Origin: Candidatus Iainarchaeum sp.
GTDB taxonomy: Archaea > Iainarchaeota > Iainarchaeia > Iainarchaeales > GCA-2688035
Assembly (NCBI GenBank): GCA_016931555.1
Contig: JAFGEM010000082.1
Span: forward strand, 1 to 6,576
Direction of reading: 5' to 3'
DNA length: 6,576 nucleotides
Shown: positions 1 to 5,800 of the stretch, in pieces
Layout: each line of letters starts with the position of its first letter
Numbering within the stretch: position 1 is the stretch's first letter
Notes under the pieces: model-generated
The model's database searches: none
What the model saw: the letters and a program-made list of their open reading frames with translations, nothing else
Told to the model about the DNA's origin: nothing
Program-made: the position numbers and the translations under genes

Positions 1-1
1 G

Positions 2-631
2 GAAAAACTAAAATTAAGGCAGGTTGGCTATATTGAATCAAACATGTTCCTCCCAATAATAAGAGTCCACGAGGGACTCCCCATACACCCAAGCAGAATA
101 TACATTGACGAGCAAAAAAAGCTTGTTGTAATACTTTCAGAGCAGATTATTCCAAGATTTTTCGTTGAAAAACTCTCAAAAGCAATTGTCGAATGGATTG
201 AAAGAAAAAAAATTTCCCGCATAATCTCACTCTCGGGAATACGCGCTGTTCCAGAAAAAGACGGCAAAAAAATAATTTATGGAATAGCTTCGGGAGACAA
301 ATCAAAGGAACTCCTAAAAAAACATGAGGTACAGCTCATAAAAGAAGGCATTACCTCGGGAATAACAGCACTAATTCTCCTCGAACTAAAAGACAAAAGA
401 ATAGAAGCCTTCTCACTTCTCGGGAATGTAGAGATTGCAGCAGACTACAAGGCAAGCGCAGCGCTCATAGAAAAACTCGCAGAAATAATAGAAATTACAA
501 TAGACACTGAACCGCTCTTAAAAGAAGCAAAGGAAACAGAAAAAGCGCTTCTTGAGCACCTGGAGCGCCTAAAGAAAGAAGGCTCTGAAGTCAAAAAATT
601 CCAAGACACGCAAACACCAATGTACACGTGA
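2..631 (+). CDS. PAC2-family proteasome assembly chaperone, 5' end outside the window
   Basis: This is very likely an archaeal PAC2-family protein, a class of cytoplasmic chaperones that help assemble or activate the 20S proteasome. The frame is open from base 2 through the ATG at 44, and the 14 residues before that Met (ending VGYIESN) read like normal family N-terminal sequence. The real start therefore lies left of the window and Met44 is internal. Counting from Met44, family-like features are the HEGLPIHPSRIY segment (9-20), a G-rich turn before a hydrophobic strand (GITSGITALILLEL, 102-115), and the LLGN...AADYKASAALIEKLAEII region (125-149). A charged helix or coiled coil follows (about 157-186). 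The protein ends in Met-Tyr-Thr, matching the hydrophobic-Tyr-X (HbYX) tail that docks on proteasome alpha rings. In many archaea PAC2 genes follow rpl44e-rps27e-eIF2alpha-nop10, so nop10 may lie just upstream (inference). The next gene starts six A residues after the TGA. The family call is by recognition, not by search. Confidence 0.85.
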   Translation, partial: EKLKLRQVGYIESNMFLPIIRVHEGLPIHPSRIYIDEQKKLVVILSEQIIPRFFVEKLSKAIVEWIERKKISRIISLSGIRAVPEKDGKKIIYGIASGDKSKELLKKHEVQLIKEGITSGITALILLELKDKRIEAFSLLGNVEIAADYKASAALIEKLAEIIEITIDTEPLLKEAKETEKALLEHLERLKKEGSEVKKFQDTQTPMYT

Positions 632-637
632 AAAAAA

Positions 638-1171
638 ATGCCCATAACAAGAATAAAAGGAAAAGGCACTGGAAAAGCCACAGTAAACATAAGCCAAGGG
701 CGCGCACTGAGAGGGCACATTAGAATAGACTTAGGAAAATTACAAAAAACAAAAGCAGCAAAAAAAACAACAAAAAAATTAACAACAGCAAAAACCAAAA
801 AAACAGTTAAAAAAACACAAAAAGGAGGAAAACAAATGCCGAGAAGACCAAAAAGAAGGCCAATAAGAGTTGGGCCAAAAAGAGGCAGGCCAATGCAGCG
901 CATGGCATCACAGCCAGGAGCACAGCCGCAACAGCCAGTAAGAATTCCAGGGCAAAGCGAAACATTTGAAGTAGGCGGAGGCAACTACCAATTCAACAGG
1001 CGAAACGACAGAATAGGCGTAAACCCGCCAAGCCAGACTCCCAGAAATATTACAGTTCCAGGGCAAACAAGCAACGTGAAAATAAAAGGAAGCAATGTGA
1101 ACGTTGAAAGGGAACAAGACCAAATCAACATAAAAAAGCCCCCAAAAAAGCCGAAAGTTAACTGGGTTTAA
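638..1171 (+). CDS. Unknown very basic protein with two PGQ repeats (177 aa, or 111 aa from an internal start)
   Basis: I do not recognise a family. The ATG at 638 follows the PAC2 stop after six A residues with no Shine-Dalgarno site, so translation would depend on coupling. Residues 1-36 look like ordinary protein. Residues 37-66 are low-complexity Lys/Thr/Ala, and 67-90 are Arg/Lys/Pro-rich (MPRRPKRR). A Gln/Pro linker (91-100) leads to two 29-residue repeats at 101-129 and 138-166, followed by a Lys/Pro tail. The repeats share IPGQ/VPGQ, a central Gly, an Arg, an Asp and alternating hydrophobic residues, suggesting short beta strands. The protein has no cysteine, signal peptide or membrane segment. 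The ATG at 836 (Met67) has a strong GGAGG site and begins MPRR, exactly as the next gene does, so a 111-residue product from there may be the main or only one. The basic half suggests nucleic-acid or other polyanion binding, but this is inference from composition only. Confidence 0.65.
   Translation: MPITRIKGKGTGKATVNISQGRALRGHIRIDLGKLQKTKAAKKTTKKLTTAKTKKTVKKTQKGGKQMPRRPKRRPIRVGPKRGRPMQRMASQPGAQPQQPVRIPGQSETFEVGGGNYQFNRRNDRIGVNPPSQTPRNITVPGQTSNVKIKGSNVNVEREQDQINIKKPPKKPKVNWV
824..828 (+). promoter_or_regulatory. Strong Shine-Dalgarno site (GGAGG) inside the 638-1171 frame
   Basis: GGAGG lies seven bases before an in-frame ATG at 836. It is the best ribosome-binding site I could find before any start in this window. 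The ATG begins MPRRPKRR, closely similar to the start of the protein at 1310 (MPRRRRRP). This favours 836 as a real start. It may be an alternative to 638, or the only true one if 638-835 is mostly leader. Confidence 0.55.
938..1135 (+). repeat. Two-unit PGQ repeat module, copy A (protein-level)
   Basis: The module encodes two 29-residue units separated by 8 residues, in the protein at 638-1171. The first unit is bases 938-1024 and the second 1049-1135. They align without gaps: hydrophobic-x-hydrophobic-PGQ at unit positions 1-6, hydrophobic at 10 and 12, Gly at 14, Arg at 21, Asp at 24, Ile at 26 and Ile/Val at 28. The same layout and length (198 bp) recur at 1340-1537. The DNA for the PGQ motif is also conserved: TTCCAGGGCAAA occurs in both units and in the first unit of copy B. 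Confidence 0.8.
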
Positions 1172-1180
1172 AACAACAAA
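1164..1180 (+). repeat. Direct repeat, left copy, spanning the stop of the 638-1171 gene
   Basis: The sequence GGGTTTAAAACAACAAA includes the TAA stop of the upstream gene (1169-1171). It matches positions 1274-1290 at 15 of 17 bases with an offset of exactly 110 bp. The last 12 bases (TAAAACAACAAA) are identical. The surrounding A-rich composition makes part of this match cheap, but the GGG anchor makes pure chance less likely. Confidence 0.5.
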
Positions 1181-1240
1181 ACATAGGAAAAAAAACAAGA
1201 GCCGCACAGCCCCGAAACAATAAAAATCCCAAAGCCATTG

Positions 1241-1251
1241 AATTTAAAATA
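1241..1251 (+). promoter_or_regulatory. Possible archaeal TATA-like box upstream of the 1310 gene
   Basis: AATTTAAAATA lies in the 138-bp spacer between the two PGQ-repeat genes, about 59 bases before the ATG at 1310. An archaeal TATA box normally sits about 25 bases upstream of the transcript start, which would leave a leader of about 35 bases. The whole spacer is A-rich, so such a match is expected easily by chance, and readthrough from the upstream genes is equally possible. Confidence 0.25.
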
Positions 1252-1273
1252 ATAAAAACAGCCCAAAACAATC

Positions 1274-1290
1274 GGGCCTAAAACAACAAA
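1274..1290 (+). repeat. Direct repeat, right copy, upstream of the 1310 gene
   Basis: GGGCCTAAAACAACAAA is the second copy of the 17-bp direct repeat whose left copy spans the preceding stop codon at 1169-1171. Since the flanking genes share a protein module, the pair may be a remnant of the duplication that produced them. It could also be a short conserved 3'-end or leader signal. Confidence 0.5.
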
Positions 1291-1309
1291 TAAAACAAAG
1301 TTTTTTGAC

Positions 1310-2143
1310 ATGCCAAGACGCAGGCGCAGACCGCCACAACACAATATTCCAGGGCAAAGAGCCGATTTTAATATTCAGGGGAGCAAATATCGCATTAGGC
1401 GCCAGCAGGACGAATTTACAATAGACGGCAGGCCCGCGAGAGGCAGGGAAATAAATGTAGAGGGCCACACTACACACATACATGTTGGAGAACAAAGACG
1501 CAGAAGAACAAGGCAGCAAATTGATTTTGAAGCACGCAGAAGAATGATTGCAGAGCAGATTGAAGCAAAACAAAAATACGTTCAAAGGCTTTTGAAAATG
1601 CCCTCAACACAGCAGAATGTTGCAGACAGAACAAATGCCTTTGCAAGAAAACACCACCCAGTCAAAGCAGCTCTGAGCCCAATGAACCCCTTCAAAAGCA
1701 CAAGAGGAAAACTAACTGCATGGTATTTTCATCCCATTACAGCCCTTGGCAACCTGATTGCCACGCCAAGATTCATGCAAAGAATGGGCTTGGGGAGAAA
1801 AAGCAGGCGCTCGGCAATAAGGGATGAAAGAAATGAATATGGCGCAGCTGCCACTGCATTCAACACTGCAGGAGCAGGCGGAGAAGAAGGCATACGCGCT
1901 TTCAGCCAACAGGGCCTGCCAAACATTGCAAACACTGCATTGCGAGACTATTCGGCTAGCCTGAACAACGCAATGCACGCGCTTGAAACAAACCGCGATT
2001 TAGCGAGTTTTGAAAGAAGCATTGCAGATGCAGAAACAGCATTCAAAAGAGAAGTACAGCACGGAATAATAGACTATTCAAGGAGAAAAGAGCATATACT
2101 CGGCCCAAAGAGAAGAGGCGCACGCAAAATAGAGCCCCTTTAA
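1310..2143 (+). CDS. Unknown basic protein: PGQ-repeat module plus helical C-terminal region (277 aa)
   Basis: I do not recognise a family. The ATG at 1310 is preceded by TTTTTTGAC with no clear Shine-Dalgarno site. It is supported by the MPRR start shared with Met67 of the upstream gene, and no earlier ATG lies in frame before the stop at 1253. Residues 1-9 are poly-Arg/Pro. A clear PGQ repeat follows (11-39) and a degenerate one starts at 48 (INVEGH). An Arg-rich charged helix (63-97) comes next, then a region with several Pro, Gly and aromatic residues (115-160) and helices at about 166-182, 205-226 and 230-262. The protein is strongly basic at both ends, has no cysteine, and lacks a signal peptide or convincing membrane segment. 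The module is shared with the upstream neighbour and the helical part is unique to this gene. The gene ends one base from the ribK stop on the other strand. Nucleic-acid binding is possible but is inferred only from charge. Confidence 0.8.
   Translation: MPRRRRRPPQHNIPGQRADFNIQGSKYRIRRQQDEFTIDGRPARGREINVEGHTTHIHVGEQRRRRTRQQIDFEARRRMIAEQIEAKQKYVQRLLKMPSTQQNVADRTNAFARKHHPVKAALSPMNPFKSTRGKLTAWYFHPITALGNLIATPRFMQRMGLGRKSRRSAIRDERNEYGAAATAFNTAGAGGEEGIRAFSQQGLPNIANTALRDYSASLNNAMHALETNRDLASFERSIADAETAFKREVQHGIIDYSRRKEHILGPKRRGARKIEPL
1340..1537 (+). repeat. Two-unit PGQ repeat module, copy B (protein-level)
   Basis: The first unit (1340-1426, residues 11-39) aligns without gaps to both units of copy A, keeping PGQ, Gly14, Arg21, Asp24 and the alternating hydrophobic positions. 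The second unit (from 1451, residue 48) keeps the hydrophobic start and the Gly of PGQ, as VEGH, and then decays into an Arg-rich stretch. The start-to-start spacing is 37 residues, the same as in copy A. Confidence 0.7.
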
Positions 2144-2144
2144 A

Positions 2145-2801
2145 TCAGGCCAAAGATATTTTTAATTTGCCCCCTTCCTTTAACTTAAATTTTTTCCTCA
2201 GGTTACAAGGGGCAATAATCTCAATAACATTCTTTTCATGCCTTGTCCTCTCCGGAATAACTATTGCGCCTGAAACAGAATCAAAAACACGAATTTTAAA
2301 AAGCTTAAGGCCCCCAAAGCTCCTCTCTAAAGTGGAAAAGCCCTTAACAAATACTGGCTTTGAATTCAAGAGAAAATTATTCAAGGCAGCCTCATCAACT
2401 TTAAGGTTAAGAGTCCCAAAATAAGGCTTGAAGCCAAGCAATTCCTTGAACTGCCCAAGATATCCTTTTTGGGAAATGTAATACTTGCCCTCTCCAAAAC
2501 CAAGGCAGACAACACCAGTAATGCTCCTGAATTTTGGCTTTGACTCAAAAAATTTTTTTAAAACCAAATAGTGTTTCCTAATTGCACCCAAGCCCTTTTC
2601 AGTGAGCGAAACCTCACAGCCAGAGGGAGAACTCAAAAGAGCAATCCAATCAGCAGATTTCAAATCACGCAGTTTTCTTGAAACAGTCTGCTGTGAAACG
2701 CCAAGCTCCTCAGATATTTCCCGAGTGCTTGTTTTGAATGAATTAAACAAACCAGCTCTTTTCCCCAGATACAACAGCAAAAAAAAATCGGGCTTTGCCA
2801 T
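2145..2801 (-). CDS. ribK: CTP-dependent riboflavin kinase with N-terminal winged-helix domain (218 aa)
   Basis: This is the archaeal riboflavin kinase that uses CTP rather than ATP to phosphorylate riboflavin, giving FMN and CDP in the cytoplasm. Residues 1 to about 75 form a winged helix-turn-helix (STREISEELGVSQQTVSRKL). Residues 95-218 are the kinase: a Gly-rich loop (CLGFGEGKYYIS), then GFKPYFGTLN at 123-132, whose Thr-Leu-Asn is the family nucleotide/metal signature, and near the end a conserved His188 followed by EIIAP and an LR pair. The length is normal and all expected motifs are present. I chose ATG 2801 because MAKPDFF fits the family start; a GTG at 2810 in the same frame would add three residues. 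The ATG is 9 bases after the stop of the large upstream gene, with no strong Shine-Dalgarno site, so coupled translation is likely. The winged helix resembles the fusion in the archaeal regulator RbkR, so this protein could also repress riboflavin genes. That second role is inference. Confidence 0.93.
   Translation of the reverse strand: MAKPDFFLLLYLGKRAGLFNSFKTSTREISEELGVSQQTVSRKLRDLKSADWIALLSSPSGCEVSLTEKGLGAIRKHYLVLKKFFESKPKFRSITGVVCLGFGEGKYYISQKGYLGQFKELLGFKPYFGTLNLKVDEAALNNFLLNSKPVFVKGFSTLERSFGGLKLFKIRVFDSVSGAIVIPERTRHEKNVIEIIAPCNLRKKFKLKEGGKLKISLA
2159..2195 (+). terminator. Possible T-tract termination region for the + strand genes
   Basis: Just after the stop at 2141-2143 the + strand has T runs at 2159-2163 and 2190-2195 with T/C-rich sequence between. 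Archaeal RNA polymerase commonly terminates at U-tracts without a hairpin. The tracts lie in the antisense of the ribK 3' end, where they encode Lys/Phe-rich sequence, so their T content may simply reflect that coding. Confidence 0.3.
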
Positions 2802-2810
2802 TAAACACAC

Positions 2811-5800
2811 TTACTCTCTTCTCGAATTCCCTATTCTAATCCTGAAGACAATTATTACTGCAAACAGCAATCCAACAAACAGCATCATTCCAATGCCACT
2901 GGGCAGAGAAGGCAGGTTAAATGGCATTCCAGTGCCAGAACCAACATTAACTGTAAGGGGATTGCCTCCGGGTGTCTGGGAAACCTTTCCATCAGGCCCG
3001 ACACTTGTATTGAAACCCTGAGTCCTAAAAGAATCATCCAGAGGAATCAACTGTGCATTCTCAGGATACCAGTTTCCAGTTGTGGGGTCATACCAAAAGC
3101 TTCCATTGGGGCCTGTTGCAGTTTTCAAAACCTCGGGAGTCTGGCCATTGTAAGAAACCATTGGAATTCCATTTTCAGTGTCAAAGTCAAGAGTGTGCTC
3201 TTTGCCGTCAGCAGTCTTAAACTTTACTCCTGTAGGAGTATTTTCAAGGCCTCCGACAATTTCAGCATCATAAACCTCTCCTGTTTCCTTGTCAATCATC
3301 TTAAAGAAGTCCTTGCAAACCCCGTCAACCTTCTTGGAATAGAAAATATACCTGTGGGTGTCAGTGTCAAAAACCTTGAAAGGCCCCATAGTATCCATTG
3401 AAGTATTAAAATTCTCAACTTTCTTTTCAATTAAATCACTTCCAGACTTTGGAATTGCCTCAAGGTTAATTGCAGGGTCAGGGCACTCGACATCAGGATC
3501 ATCATAAACAGTCGGAGTTGCAACCAAACCCTCTACATCATTCTGGTTCAATATGGCATTCTCATGCCTCTTAAGCCAGACAATCATTTCATTCCCGTTA
3601 AATACAATTACACCGTTCTCGAATTGTATTGAATCCGCCCTTCCAACTCTCGCGTTTCCAGAGCCATTCAAGCCCCCGGAAAGCTCGACATTCCTGTTGG
3701 AGCTAACAAGCGCATGAGCAGTGTTGCCGTAAACAATTTCCCTTGGAGAACCCTCTGCAGTAATAGTCCTTTCACCCTCATCAGCAAAAATATTTGGATG
3801 CGTATCAGAAACAATTGCCTTTACCTTTCCAAACGCCTCAGTAAGGTTATCTGAATTCAAAGGCAGGCCAGTCTGCTGCTTAACACCGTCTCTTATACAG
3901 GCAAGAACCTGCCTTCCAAGCTCAGTATCCGCAGCCCTTAACTCAGAATTGATTCCCATATAAAAAATCAATTCGTTTGTCTCGGGCAAAATCATTTTTG
4001 TCAGCCTCTGGGGAATCTCTTCAGCAGGAATATTCCCGTTCGGGGCAGTAAGCCTTACATGGTCAGGGCTTGTTATTACAGCATCCTCCGGCGTTATTTG
4101 GCCGTCAGTGTCAATGAAAATCTTGCCCTGTTCCTTGTCAATCAAAACATCAATGTCACTATCAACATCCTCTACCAGAGTCTTGGATTTAGTGTCATAC
4201 CGCGAAACATTCTGCTCTCCCTTAAACCAAAAAAAGAAAAGCTTTTGGCTGAAAAACTGGCCGCTTGAAAGATTCTTTGTATTCAAAGTTGCCTGAACAA
4301 TATCCTTTGAAGCAACCTTGTCAGCAAGCTTCTGTGATTCCTCCCGAATTTTGTCTTTTGCAATGTCAAAAAAACCCTTTGACTGGTCCTCTTTATTGGC
4401 TTCGCCAGTCAGGTTAAGGCTCACATTTTTTATTACTTCAGAGCCTTTTTCAGAAGCCTTTTGATTCGGGGACTCAGCCTCTTTCTTCTTGTCATCAGTC
4501 GGGGAAAACAAGTGAATATAATAACCCTCCAAGTCATCAACGCAATCCTGGAATTCCGGAGTAATAAGAGTCTGCTGTATAACTGAACCCATAATTGCAG
4601 TCCAACCAAATGTAGCGTAAAGCAAGGATTCTCCAAAAGCAAGGGCAGCTCCAGCACGATGCGGTTTTCCGTCAAAAATAGTTCCAAACCAGCCCACAAC
4701 AGGAGCCCTGTCCAAAGCATCCCTACACGTCTCCTCATCCTTGCCAGCCTGAACCAAATCAATCTCTGTTTCAGGATCAGAATTGTCAACATCCCAATCA
4801 ATATTCGTGTGATGCGTAAAGGCAATTATTGTAGTGCCGTCTTCTTTTGCATCATTAGTAAGCACATCCTCAAGCAAAATATTTTTCGTGCCCTCCTTAG
4901 TATTAAAAGTCAGCCTTACATCACCCCTGCCTGTTGCACTGTCAAAATCGCTTGAATTCAGGGTATATGCACAGGTTTTGCATGTGTCTCCAGTGTTAGT
5001 GAATAAGGCAAGGTTTTCAACCTCATTCCTATAACCATGCTCCGGGCCTCTTCCTGTAACAGCATCATAACTGTCAAACCCAGCATACTCATCATGAACC
5101 TTATTCAAAACCATTTTCCAAGGGAGAATATTTAACACACGCGCAAAAATGTCTCCGTCATCACTGCCCTCATTAGCAAAGAAATCAATGAAAGCATCAT
5201 CATACAAATCAGATTCCCCCATTGTAACTACTGCAGAAGTCCAAGTGTCAGGCAACTGGTATGCAGACAATCCTTCAAATCCAAAGCCCTGCTTTGCACC
5301 CCAATAAGCATAGGGCAGAACAGTCCATTTTGCACCGCCCTTCAAAGAGAAATAGCTCTTGATTATTTCCTCTTCCTGCGACATTGCCTTGTCCAACAAT
5401 GAGAGATAGCGCCTATTCTGGCCAGCCCAGCCCTTTTCAATAACTCCGTTGTAAAGCCTTTCAACATGGTTTCTCAATTGCCTAGACATTCTGTTGTTAA
5501 CCCTGAATCTCGTAAACCTTGAAGCCCAATCCTCGGGAGTAACTGCCTCTGCCTTTTCCCAGCCAGCATTGTAAACCTTTACCATTCCAGAGGGAGCAGC
5601 ATTTTCCTTTATATGGTTAATGCTCACTGCATCAAGCATTAATTCTGTGCCGTCATCCAACACAACCATTTTATCCTGAAATTGCGAAAAATTCTTCTGC
5701 AAATCCTCAAAAGGAACAGACGTTGCCGAACCTTTGGGAGTGGGCTTGTACAACTGCAAAAACCCGTCATCTGTTGACTCAAACAGCCTTCCAGGATGGC

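Noticed and set aside
44..46. ATG at 44 as the start of the PAC2 gene
   Set aside because: The in-frame residues before it (VGYIESN) look like normal family N-terminal sequence and the frame is open to the left edge.
445..984. A 179-codon minus-strand frame opposite the PAC2 and basic-protein genes
   Set aside because: It is Phe/Val/Cys/Pro-rich in the way expected from the complement of A-rich Lys codons, and it straddles two better-supported + strand genes.
1261..1277. Inverted repeat GCCC...GGGC as a hairpin terminator or operator
   Set aside because: The stem is only four base pairs with a nine-base loop and has no T run directly after it, so it is not significant in this sequence.
2811..2970. 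Archaeosortase-type PGF-CTERM sorting signal at the C-terminus of the large protein
   Set aside because: The membrane helix and basic tail fit, but no PGF or PEF motif precedes the helix. It is treated as a simple anchor.
2602..3021. A 139-codon + strand frame across the ribK start and the end of the large gene
   Set aside because: It is antisense to the ribK winged helix and the membrane anchor, both of which have strong protein-level support.
4085..4150. Asp-rich stretch with DTDGQITPED in the large protein as an EF-hand or dockerin calcium loop
   Set aside because: The first calcium ligand position of the canonical loop is Phe rather than Asp, so the match is incomplete. Calcium binding is possible but not supported.
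4433..4825. A 130-codon open frame on the minus strand inside the large gene
   Set aside because: It overlaps the large gene out of frame on the same strand, is rich in Leu/Arg as expected of a shifted reading of that sequence, and the host frame is clearly coding.
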